12,946 bases of DNA from GCA-003244245 sp050699655 (GTDB lineage: Bacteria > Actinomycetota > Actinomycetes > Mycobacteriales > Pseudonocardiaceae): the NCBI GenBank assembly GCA_050699655.1, contig JBOHFJ010000121.1, forward strand, positions 1 through 12,946, written 5' to 3'. The notes under the pieces are model-generated. The model did no database searches. It was not told the DNA's origin and saw only the letters and a list, made by a program, of their open reading frames with translations. Numbering within the stretch: position 1 is the first letter of the stretch; each line of letters opens with the position of its first letter. Below are positions 1 through 5,612 of this stretch, piece after piece. A program made the translations under genes and the position numbers.

Positions 1-1
1 G

Positions 2-598
2 TCCCAGGTCGGGCGGCTGCGCACCGACCTGGGAGGGGTGTACTTCAACACGGTGTACATCGCCGGGATGGGCCTGGCCTACCTGGCTATGGGGTCACCG
101 TGGCTCCTGGTGGCCATCGTGGTGCTGCACATCGAGACCGCGACGCAGTTCTTGCCGATGATCCGCCTGGATGGGTACTACATCCTCAGTGATCTGGTCG
201 GAGTGCCTGACCTGTTCAGCTGGCTGGGGCCGGTGCTGCTGAGCGTGATCCCCGGGCGAGGGACTCATCCCCGGGTGCGCGAGCTCAAGCCCTGGGTCCG
301 TCGGACGATCACCCTGTGGGTAGGCCTTGTGGTGCCCTCGCTGGTGTACTGGGTGGTCGAATTCCTGATCGTGGTGCCTCGGGTGCTACCGGTGGTGTGG
401 GGCAGGCTGGTCGAGTTGAGCCAGGCGGTAGGCGCCGAAGCGGCGGCCGGGCGGGTGGCGGAGACTATTCTGGATGTGGTCGACATCATCCTGCTGTCGC
501 TGCCCTGGGTCGGGTCCCTGCTACTGTTGATCATGATCGTCCGTTGGCCGGTGGAGGCCGTGGCGGCCCGCTGGGGTCCACCACGGAGGGCACCGTGA
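2..598 (+). CDS. M50-type (site-2-protease-like) membrane zinc peptidase, 3' part
   Basis: Only the C-terminal 198 residues are present; the frame is open to the left edge, so the true start and any HExxH zinc motif lie outside. Visible is an LDGYY motif (about residues 56-60 of the fragment), which matches the Asp-Gly second zinc-ligand motif of M50 intramembrane peptidases, followed by the usual 'SDLxGVPDL' stretch. An RTDLGG(V)YFN stretch at the start also fits the 'putative peptide zinc metalloprotease' branch. At least four hydrophobic segments follow (about residues 15-45, 75-85, 103-125 and 160-180), so it is an integral membrane protein. The substrate cannot be told. Its stop overlaps the next gene's GTG by 4 bp (GTGA), implying co-translation. 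Family assignment is fairly secure; activity is inferred. Confidence 0.75.
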   Translation, partial: SQVGRLRTDLGGVYFNTVYIAGMGLAYLAMGSPWLLVAIVVLHIETATQFLPMIRLDGYYILSDLVGVPDLFSWLGPVLLSVIPGRGTHPRVRELKPWVRRTITLWVGLVVPSLVYWVVEFLIVVPRVLPVVWGRLVELSQAVGAEAAAGRVAETILDVVDIILLSLPWVGSLLLLIMIVRWPVEAVAARWGPPRRAP

Positions 599-820
599 AC
601 GACATCCCGATGATGCTTCCGATCCACCCGGGCGAGGTGCTGTCTCTCGAGTATCTGGAGCCGCTCAGCGTTACCCAGCACCGGCTCGCGGTGGCCATCG
701 GCGTCCCACCGCGCCGGATCAACGAGATCGTGCACGGGAAGCGGCGGATCAGCGCGGACACGGCCCTGCGGCTCGCGCGGTACTTCGGCACCACCGAGCG
801 GTTCTGGCTGAACCTCCAAG

Positions 821-1079
821 GACGGTGCAAAGCCCCGCGACATCCGCACCGCGCTGCACCCGGAGTATCGCGAGGAGTTCGACCGGGATTACCGGGAGGC
901 GCTGGCCGAGGCCGGGCGGCCGCTCGATCTGGAGGGCATCTGCGACACGCTGGAACATTGGCGGATGCGTTCGTGGATCACGCGGGACAGGCGGGGTCGT
1001 GCGGCGCGCCGTTGAACTGCTCACCGGCCAGGAACCGCCCGTGGACGAACCGGTGGCCGTCACCGAGGCCCGGCTGTAA
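821..1079 (+). pseudogene. DUF6247 family remnant, headless and frameshifted
   Basis: In frame 2 from about 833 to 1012 the sequence reads PRDIRTALHPEYREEF..., then ...LDLEGICDTLEHWRMRSWITRDRRG, typical of actinobacterial DUF6247 proteins, which are often found in toxin-antitoxin-like pairs. This frame has no start codon: it opens just after a TGA at 809-811 inside the HigA sequence. It stops at 1013-1015. The expected C-terminal part (AVELLTGQEPPVDEPVAVTEARL, residues split across this sentence only for reference to positions 1008-1076) continues in the +1 frame to the TAA at 1077-1079. So both the N-terminus and one reading-frame step are missing. It was probably a second gene of the same small cassette, joined to HigA by a deletion. 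Family call is from recalled motifs, not a search. Confidence 0.55.
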
Positions 1080-1090
1080 ACGACGTCGTT
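1079..1090. repeat. 12-bp perfect palindrome AACGACGTCGTT
   Basis: A perfect palindrome begins on the last base of the TAA that ends the DUF6247 remnant. It could be an operator half of the lost cassette or simply chance; nothing else supports a function. Confidence 0.3.
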
Positions 1091-1183
1091 GTACACCCAC
1101 GGTCGTTTCACGATCGCATAGGTGGGGCCCGGCGACTCAGCCGCGAACCACCGTCCAAGAGCGATAGGCGACCGCGCGGGGGT

Positions 1184-1283
1184 GCCCCGCCCGCGCTGTG
1201 GTTCCCGAACTCAACAGCAGAGCTGTCATGCGGCTTTCGATCAACCCTCCAGTTGAGTTCGGGAACCACAGCGCGGGCGGGGC
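1184..1283. repeat. Perfect 32-bp inverted repeat with 36-nt spacer (100-bp element)
   Basis: Arm one (1184-1215, beginning GCCCCGCCCGCG and ending GAACTCAAC) is the exact reverse complement of arm two (1252-1283, beginning GTTGAGTTC). All 32 positions pair; the match ends cleanly on both sides. The 36-nt spacer (1216-1251) holds no gene. A perfect arm this long is far more than a normal terminator stem and suggests a MITE-like miniature element, the paired ends of a lost insertion sequence, or a cruciform-forming site. I see no clear target-site duplication and no transposase. It lies in the gap between the HigA/DUF6247 remnant and the SCO1664-family gene. Confidence 0.8.
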
Positions 1284-1296
1284 CGCAGGGGGCACT

Positions 1297-1339
1297 GGTG
1301 GTGGGGAGGGGACCGCGTCCGGCCTCTCTCCCCAACACC
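1297..1339. terminator. Long hairpin, possible terminator
   Basis: GGTGGTGGGGAGGGG (1297-1311) can pair with bases 1325-1339 (ending CTCCCCAACACC) over about 14 positions with one mismatch and two G-T pairs, around a 13-nt loop. There is no U-run after it on either strand. It could end transcription coming from either side, or be part of the neighbouring repeat-rich patch. Confidence 0.4.
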
Positions 1340-1406
1340 TTCCTCAGATGAGAACCCCAACCTGAGGGTGGTTGATGGGTTCGCGGATCAGCGTCTGGGA
1401 ACCACG

Positions 1407-1622
1407 TCAGCTGCTGGCACCAGCGGCACCGGGGCCGGGAGTGCCGCCATTGCCGCCGGCCTGACCGGGCGTGCCGTTGCCAGAGCCGCCGATGCCTCCG
1501 GCACCACCCTGGCCGGCCGTACCGGTGCTGATAACGGAGCCGCCGTTGGCGCCGTTACCGGCACTGCCACCCACGCCGCCATTGCCGCCGAAGCCGATGG
1601 TGGAAAGCCGAAGCTGGGCTGG
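1407..1622 (-). other. GGx-rich (PGRS-like) open frame directly after the SCO1664-family stop
   Basis: Reading the minus strand in the same frame as the SCO1664-family gene, the TGA at 1625-1623 is followed by 71 sense codons and a TGA at 1409-1407. From about codon 9 the translation is built of Gly-Gly-Asn, Gly-Gly-Val, Gly-Gly-Ser and Ala-Gly-Gln type triplets, ending in GAAGASS. This resembles PE_PGRS-like or other glycine-repeat tails of actinobacteria. It has no good start codon of its own: the first GTG is within the repeat. It is either a remnant of a glycine-rich protein, a short repeat element, or, less likely, a readthrough tail. The other frames here are also open but give biased Ala/Pro/Arg strings, as expected of shadows. 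Confidence 0.45.
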
Positions 1623-2417
1623 TCAGAACGCGGGCCACGGGATGGCCGGCCAGTTCCCATTCGGCTCCGGGAACGTCCCGGTGGCCAGCAGGCGGTCGGT
1701 CCGCTCCCGCACGGCCCGCACCTCCGCTCGGGTCAGGTGCTCAGCAAGCGAAGCACCCAGCGAGCCATCAAGCGAGGAACGCACCCGGCGCAGCACCTCC
1801 AGCGCCGCCACCGACAGCGGCTGGCCCAAAAACCCCCACAGCACGGTGCGCAGCTTGTCCTCCTGGTGCAGGCAGATCCCGTGGTCCACGCCGTACACCG
1901 CGCCACCGGACCCGGCCAGGACGTGCCCGCCCTTGCGGTCGGCGTTGTTGAGCAGCACGTCCAGCACAGCCAGCCGGCGCAGTCCCTCGGTGTCGGCGTG
2001 CACCAGCAGCGCCGGGTCACCGTAACGATCATGCGCTCGCAGCACCCTACGCCAGCCGCTCGGCACCGCGTCCAGAGCGACCACGTCCACCAGCCCGGGC
2101 TCCACGGCGGTGTCGATCCACAGCTGCACCATGCCGGGGCCCAGCGGTCCCGAGCGCAGCACCGTAGGCGGCACCAGGGACCAGCCGGTGGACTCGGAAA
2201 TCAACCAGCTGGCCACCTCACGGCCGGCCAGGGTGCCATCTGGGAAGTCCCACAGCGGGCGCTCCCCCATGATCGGTTTGTAGACGCACTCGGCGCTGAC
2301 GCCGTCGCAGCGCACCATGCCCAGCAGGGTGGCGTTGGACGCCTCGACGATCCGGCCGGTCAGCTCGATGTGCCCGTGGTGCAGCAACGGCAGCGCCGCC
2401 GGATCGGTGGGCAGCAC
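1623..2417 (-). CDS. SCO1664 family protein (PI3/4-kinase-like fold)
   Basis: About 264 residues. Motifs of the actinobacterial SCO1664 (TIGR03843) family are present: EASNAT near the start, 'VYKPIMGERPLWDFPDGTLA', 'REVASWL', TGWSLVPPTVLR, then the catalytic-loop-like 'LDVLLNNADRKGGH' and a 'GVDHGICLH' metal-site-like stretch, closing with WPAIPWPAF as in relatives. The family is distantly related to phosphatidylinositol 3-/4-kinases; its substrate is unknown to me. I place the start at the GTG at 2417, 12 nt past the DUF3090 stop. A longer frame opens at 2504 but would overlap DUF3090 and adds residues not seen in relatives. It is the last gene of the phosphomutase-DUF3090-SCO1664 run. In many actinobacteria the mycothiol ligase gene mshC follows nearby; here it does not. 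Confidence 0.88.
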   Translation of the reverse strand: MLPTDPAALPLLHHGHIELTGRIVEASNATLLGMVRCDGVSAECVYKPIMGERPLWDFPDGTLAGREVASWLISESTGWSLVPPTVLRSGPLGPGMVQLWIDTAVEPGLVDVVALDAVPSGWRRVLRAHDRYGDPALLVHADTEGLRRLAVLDVLLNNADRKGGHVLAGSGGAVYGVDHGICLHQEDKLRTVLWGFLGQPLSVAALEVLRRVRSSLDGSLGASLAEHLTRAEVRAVRERTDRLLATGTFPEPNGNWPAIPWPAF

Positions 2418-2428
2418 CGCCGACCCGC

Positions 2429-2995
2429 TCAGGCCTCGAACTGGCGACGGTAGCCGTTCTGCCGCGGGCAGATGTGCCCTTTGGGGTCCAAGGGCTCCGT
2501 GCACAGCGGGCAGGGCTTGCGCCCGGCGGAGAGCACCCGCGTGGCGCGCACCGTGAAGGCACGGGCCTGCTCGAGGGACAGGAACACCCGCACCGCGTCG
2601 GGGCCGTCCTCGGCGTCATCGAGCACCATGGACTCGTCCACTTCCTGCTCGCTCACGGCGAGCAGCTCGACGACGATGGACCTGGACTCGACGTCCCAGC
2701 CCAGCCCCATGGTGCCCACCCGGAACTCCTGCTCGATGGGCGCGCGCAGCGGCTCGGTGTCCACCTCGGCCTCGTCGGGCTCGGCGGGGGCCTCGACGCC
2801 CAATCGCCGCACGACCTCCTCGAGCAGGGTGGACAGGCGCTCGGCAAGCACCGTCACTTGCTCCTTCTCCAGCTGCACACTGACCACTTTGGTCTCGTCC
2901 ACAGCCTGCAGGTAGAAGGTGCGGTCGCCGGGCTCGCCGACGGTGCCCGCGACGAACCGCGCGGGGGTGCGGAAGACATGGATGACGCGCGACAT
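2429..2995 (-). CDS. DUF3090 family protein
   Basis: 188 residues, the usual family length. It opens MSRVIHVFRTPARFVAGTVG and carries FYLQAVDE, 'VVSVQLEKEQV', an acidic linker and the C-terminal zinc-ribbon-like pattern CPLCTEPLDPKGHICPRQNG (Cys-x2-Cys, then His-x-Cys). These are hallmarks of DUF3090 (TIGR03847), a cytoplasmic actinobacterial family of unknown function that travels with the MSMEG_4193 phosphomutase and SCO1664-family genes. The metal-binding reading of the C-terminus is inference. The ATG at 2995 is the conserved start. A TAAGGT box (minus strand, 3011-3006) lies 10 nt before it, so the leader may be only a few bases. The next gene starts 12 nt after its stop, suggesting one transcript. 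Confidence 0.93.
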   Translation of the reverse strand: MSRVIHVFRTPARFVAGTVGEPGDRTFYLQAVDETKVVSVQLEKEQVTVLAERLSTLLEEVVRRLGVEAPAEPDEAEVDTEPLRAPIEQEFRVGTMGLGWDVESRSIVVELLAVSEQEVDESMVLDDAEDGPDAVRVFLSLEQARAFTVRATRVLSAGRKPCPLCTEPLDPKGHICPRQNGYRRQFEA

Positions 2996-3005
2996 GGCAC
3001 TGCCG

Positions 3006-3011
3006 ACCTTA
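3006..3011 (-). promoter_or_regulatory. -10-like box TAAGGT upstream of DUF3090
   Basis: The TAnnnT-type hexamer ends 10 nt before the DUF3090 ATG; transcription would begin about 3-4 nt before the start codon. A second copy, TAGGGT at 3026-3021, lies one repeat unit upstream. No convincing -35 was seen. Confidence 0.4.
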
Positions 3012-3035
3012 GAGCACCCGACCCTAGAGCACCCG
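3006..3035. repeat. 15-bp tandem duplication in the DUF3090 promoter region
   Basis: Two adjacent 15-bp units, 3006-3020 and 3021-3035, match at 14 of 15 positions (core TAGAGCACCCG). On the minus strand each unit carries a -10-like hexamer: TAAGGT at 3011-3006 and TAGGGT at 3026-3021. The promoter box upstream of DUF3090 is thus duplicated. Confidence 0.75.
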
Positions 3036-3049
3036 CACTCCCCCGCGTC

Positions 3050-3748
3050 TCAGCTAGTGCCGGTGGATCCCCCGGGCGTGGCGTCCGAGGAGGGCCGGCG
3101 CCGACGCCGACGCTTGGGCGGGATGAGCGAGCGCAGGTCGTCACCGCAGTCGTTGACCCGCTGCACGAACGGCCGGGTCTCGGTGTAGGTGACGACGCTG
3201 ACCGAGCCGGGGTGGGCGACGATGCGCTGGAAGCCGTCCAGGTGCACGCCCAGCGCGTCGGCGAGCACGGCCTTGATGACGTCGCCGTGGGTACAGGCCA
3301 GCCACAGCGCCTGCGGACCGTGCTCGGCGGCCAGCGTGGCGTCCCACTCCCGCACCGCGGCCACCGCCCGGGCAGCCATCGCGGCCAGGCCCTCACCGCC
3401 GGGGAACACCGCGGCGCACGGGTGCGCCTGCACCACCTTCCACAGCGGCTCCTTGCCCAGCGTGCGCAGCTCCCGCCCGGTCCACTCGCCGTAGTCCACC
3501 TCGACGAGCCGCTCATCGACGCTCACCTCAAGGGCGCGAGCCCGCGCCAGCGGGGCCACCGTGTCCCGGCAGCGCCGCAGCGGGGAGCTCACCACCGCCG
3601 CCAGCGGCAGCCGCGCCAGGCGTTGCACCACCGCCCGCGCCTGCGCCTGACCATCCTCGTCGAGGCCCACGCCCGGGGTGCACCCAGCCAGCACCCCCGC
3701 GGTGTTCGCCGTGGACCTGCCATGGCGCAACAGGATCACGGTGCCCAC
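3050..3748 (-). CDS. Histidine phosphatase, MSMEG_4193 family putative phosphomutase
   Basis: 232 residues of the phosphoglycerate-mutase-like superfamily. The phosphate-pocket motif LLRHGRSTAN is at residues 6-15 (RHG with the phospho-accepting His); 'VVSSPLRRCRDTV' supplies a second pocket Arg; 'VDYGEWTGRELRTLG' holds the acid region; 'LACTHGDVIKAVLADALG' holds the second catalytic His. This order matches the actinobacterial MSMEG_4193 (TIGR03848) clade, whose physiological substrate is not established. The C-terminus is basic (RRRRRR) and Ser/Thr/Gly-rich. I choose GTG 3748 because relatives begin right before TVILLRHG and a TAGGGT box sits exactly 7 nt upstream, which fits a leaderless mRNA. 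A GTG at 3766 would add six residues. It is the first gene of the minus-strand run. Confidence 0.92.
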   Translation of the reverse strand: MGTVILLRHGRSTANTAGVLAGCTPGVGLDEDGQAQARAVVQRLARLPLAAVVSSPLRRCRDTVAPLARARALEVSVDERLVEVDYGEWTGRELRTLGKEPLWKVVQAHPCAAVFPGGEGLAAMAARAVAAVREWDATLAAEHGPQALWLACTHGDVIKAVLADALGVHLDGFQRIVAHPGSVSVVTYTETRPFVQRVNDCGDDLRSLIPPKRRRRRRPSSDATPGGSTGTS

Positions 3749-3755
3749 GACCGCC

Positions 3756-3761
3756 ACCCTA
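3756..3761 (-). promoter_or_regulatory. -10-like box TAGGGT for a leaderless phosphomutase transcript
   Basis: The hexamer (plus-strand ACCCTA) is followed by 7 nt and then the GTG at 3748. This spacing puts the expected transcription start on the start codon. It mirrors the box of the divergent gene. Confidence 0.55.
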
Positions 3762-3788
3762 CGCACCCGCTAGCTACGCACCCACTAG
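3759..3788. repeat. 15-bp tandem duplication between divergent genes
   Basis: Units CTACGCACCCGCTAG (3759-3773) and CTACGCACCCACTAG (3774-3788) differ at one base. The copies overlap the two opposing -10-like boxes and lie between the phosphomutase and the aldo/keto reductase. Confidence 0.8.
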
Positions 3789-3791
3789 CGT
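3786..3791 (+). promoter_or_regulatory. -10-like box TAGCGT for a leaderless aldo/keto reductase transcript
   Basis: TAGCGT is followed by 7 nt and the GTG at 3799, so the predicted first transcribed base is about the start codon. There is no Shine-Dalgarno sequence, which agrees with a leaderless mRNA. No clear -35 was found. Confidence 0.55.
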
Positions 3792-3798
3792 GCACGCC

Positions 3799-4761
3799 GT
3801 GCAACAGCGCTATCTCGGCCGCAGCGGACTGCGGGTGTCCCGGCTGGCGCTGGGCACCATGACCTGGGGTCGGGACACCGACGCCGAGGAGGCCGCCACC
3901 CAGCTGGTCGCCTTCATCGATGCCGGCGGAACCCTGGTGGACACCGCGGACGTGTACAACGAGGGTGAGTCGGAGCGGATCCTGGGCGAGCTGCTGGCCG
4001 AGGTCATCCCCCGGGACGAGGTGGTGCTCGCCACCAAGGCGGTGGCGCACCGCGACGACGGGCCCTTCGGCGGCGGCGCGTCCCGGGGGGCGCTGCTCAC
4101 GGCGCTGGAGGCCTCGCTGCGCCGGCTGCGCACCGACCACATCGACCTGTGGCAGCTGCACGCCTGGGATCCGGCCGTGCCGCTGGAGGAGACGCTGGCG
4201 GCGGTGGCCGACGCGGTGCGCTCGGGCAAGGTCCGCTACGTCGGAGTGTCCAACTACACCGGCTGGCAGCTGGCCACCGCCAAGGCCCTCTCCGACGTGC
4301 CGCTGGTGTCCAGCCAGGTGGAGTACTCACTGCTGGAGCGGGGGGTAGAACGCGAGCTGGGCCCGGCGGCGGCTTACCACGGGGTGGGCCTGCTGCCCTG
4401 GGCGCCGCTAGCCCGCGGGGTGCTCACCGGCAAGTACCGCACCGCCACCCCGGCCAGCTCCCGGGCGGCCTCACCGCACTACGCGCGGTACGTCGAGCAC
4501 CACCGCACCGACCGGTCGAACCGGATCGTGCAGGCCGTGGTCACCGCCGCCGACGGGTTGGGTGCCTCCCCACTGGAAGTGGCCCTGGCCTGGGTCCGGG
4601 ACCGGCCAGGAGTGGTCGCCCCGGTCGTCGGCGCCCGGGACGCTACCCAGCTGGCCGGCTCCCTGGCCGCCGAGGAAGTGGAGCTGGCTCCGGCGATCCG
4701 GGCCGCGCTGGATGACGTCAGCGCTATCGAGCTGGGCTATCCGGAACGCCGGCTCGGCTGA
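3799..4761 (+). CDS. Aldo/keto reductase (AKR family), NADPH-dependent
   Basis: 320 residues, a full-length (beta/alpha)8 AKR. It starts MQQRYLGRSGLRVSRLALGTMTWG. The catalytic tetrad is visible: Asp48 and Tyr53 in DTADVY, Lys80 in LATKAV, His121 in LWQLHAWD. Later landmarks are 'VRYVGVSNYTGWQL', the substrate/cofactor stretch 'WAPLARGVLTGKYR' and 'SPLEVALAWVRDRPGVVAPVVGARDATQL', the cofactor-binding C-terminal region. The family reduces aldehydes and ketones with NADPH in the cytosol; the substrate here is unknown. GTG 3799 is preferred over GTG 3790 because it fits both family start and promoter spacing. Its 3' end overlaps the convergent glycosyltransferase by 25 bp. Confidence 0.93.
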   Translation: MQQRYLGRSGLRVSRLALGTMTWGRDTDAEEAATQLVAFIDAGGTLVDTADVYNEGESERILGELLAEVIPRDEVVLATKAVAHRDDGPFGGGASRGALLTALEASLRRLRTDHIDLWQLHAWDPAVPLEETLAAVADAVRSGKVRYVGVSNYTGWQLATAKALSDVPLVSSQVEYSLLERGVERELGPAAAYHGVGLLPWAPLARGVLTGKYRTATPASSRAASPHYARYVEHHRTDRSNRIVQAVVTAADGLGASPLEVALAWVRDRPGVVAPVVGARDATQLAGSLAAEEVELAPAIRAALDDVSAIELGYPERRLG

Positions 4762-5441
4762 CCCTCCCCAGCGCTGACCCGCCCCATCGCGGTGATCATG
4801 TCCCGCACGGCCCGGGCTGTGCCCCGGATCGAGCCGGACACCTTGGAGCGCCCGCCGGCCCGCGGTCGGTACTCCACGTCGAGCTCGTGCACCCGCCACC
4901 CGGCGACGCCGGCCCGCAGCAGCAGCTCGAACGGGTAGCCGAAGCCCCGGTCGGTGACGCCGAGGTCGAGCAGCGCCCGCCGGCGGGCGACCCGGACCGG
5001 TGCGATGTCGTGCACCGGCAGCCCGCGCTCACGCAGCAGCGCGGCCAGCACCGTGTTACCGGCCCGAGCGTGCCAGGGCCACGCGCCGGACTGCGGTATC
5101 CGACGCCCGACGGCGAGGTCGGCGCCGCCCGCGATCGCGGCGACCAGCTCGGGCAGCGCCTGTGGCGACAGGGACCCGTCGGCGTCCAGCACACCGACGA
5201 GATCGGCGCTCGCGGCGAGCAACCCGGCGTGCACCGCGGCGCCGTAGCCGCGCCGCGGCTCAGTCACCACGGTCGCGCCGCCCGCGATCGCGACCGCGAC
5301 GGTGTCATCGGTGCTGCCGTTGTCGACGACGAGAACCCGGTAGCCCGCCGGCATCGCGGCCAGCACACCCGGCAGCGCTTCGGCTTCATTCAGGCAGGGC
5401 AGCACGATGTCGACCGTGGGAGTCCCTATGGGGAAGGTCAC
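4737..5441 (-). CDS. Family 2 glycosyltransferase
   Basis: 234 residues. GT-A features: 'VDIVLPCLNEAEALP' (about 10-24), VVDNGSTDDT (39-48), 'EPRRGYGAAVHAGL' (61-74), and the metal/nucleotide-sugar DAD motif at 86-88 in VLDADGSL. 'RGLPVHDIAPVRVARR' and 'GFGYPFELLLRAGVAGW' are typical of actinobacterial cytosolic GT2 proteins that end shortly after 'GRSKVSGSIRGTARAVRDM'. No membrane segment is needed. Donor and acceptor are unknown. I choose GTG 5441 because relatives start just ahead of DIVLPCLNE. A GTG at 5492 would add 17 residues with a hydrophobic character (LTLVLAVAIALY) not expected in this branch. A TAGCCT box 8 nt before GTG 5441 would fit leaderless transcription. Its 3' end overlaps the aldo/keto reductase end. 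Confidence 0.88.
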   Translation of the reverse strand: MTFPIGTPTVDIVLPCLNEAEALPGVLAAMPAGYRVLVVDNGSTDDTVAVAIAGGATVVTEPRRGYGAAVHAGLLAASADLVGVLDADGSLSPQALPELVAAIAGGADLAVGRRIPQSGAWPWHARAGNTVLAALLRERGLPVHDIAPVRVARRRALLDLGVTDRGFGYPFELLLRAGVAGWRVHELDVEYRPRAGGRSKVSGSIRGTARAVRDMITAMGRVSAGEGQPSRRSG

Positions 5442-5572
5442 AGTGTATAAGGCTATCGCTACCGCGAGTACCAGCGTGAGCCCCGGTGTCACTCGTTGTG
5501 AGGCTTATTGCGCGCTGGAACGCGAACAACCCGCTACCTAGGGATGACGCGGGGGTGTCTTGTCAGGAATGC

Positions 5573-5599
5573 TTGACTCCACAGCTCGCCCCCTACCGA
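5573..5599 (+). promoter_or_regulatory. Possible promoter of the lipoprotein-DUF5703 pair
   Basis: In the 171-bp gap between the divergent glycosyltransferase and lipoprotein genes, TTGACT (5573-5578) is followed after 15 bp by TACCGA (5594-5599). The -35 match is good; the -10 and spacing are weak. A start at about 5606 would clip the lipoprotein ribosome-binding site, so the true promoter could lie further upstream. Confidence 0.3.
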
Positions 5600-5612
5600 C
5601 ATGGAGGTCGGT

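Larger units (their letters stand above)
595..1167 (+). pseudogene. higA: HigA-type HTH antitoxin, C-terminus lost and fused to out-of-frame sequence
   Basis: The first 75 residues are a good HigA/XRE antitoxin: the 'HPGEVL' opening (residues 11-16), a helix-turn-helix with the signature RRINEIVHGKR (about 40-50), then DTALRLARYFGTTERFWLNLQ. Intact family members are about 95-105 residues and continue for 20-25 residues past LNLQ. Here the frame instead enters Arg/Pro-rich sequence that is an out-of-frame reading of a DUF6247 gene, running to a chance stop at 1165-1167. The GTG start at 595 is chosen because GGAGG (585-589) sits 5 nt upstream and because it overlaps the preceding stop. A DNA-binding head may still be made, but the C-terminal part is not native. 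No HigB toxin is visible. Antitoxin identity is solid; loss of function is inferred. Confidence 0.7.

Noticed and set aside
316..594. Upstream extension of the HigA reading frame into the peptidase gene
   Set aside because: Gly/Arg-rich shadow of the M50 frame; the GTG at 595 has a proper ribosome site.
1184..1283. The 32-bp inverted repeat as an ordinary rho-independent terminator
   Set aside because: Arm is too long and perfect, the spacer is 36 nt, and no U-run follows on either strand.
1368..2453. Long plus-strand open frame of 361 codons
   Set aside because: Antisense to the SCO1664-family gene and the glycine-rich stretch; product is His/Gln/Arg-rich without any family motif.
2474..3862. 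Long plus-strand open frame of 462 codons
   Set aside because: Antisense shadow of DUF3090 and the phosphomutase, both of which have clear family motifs.
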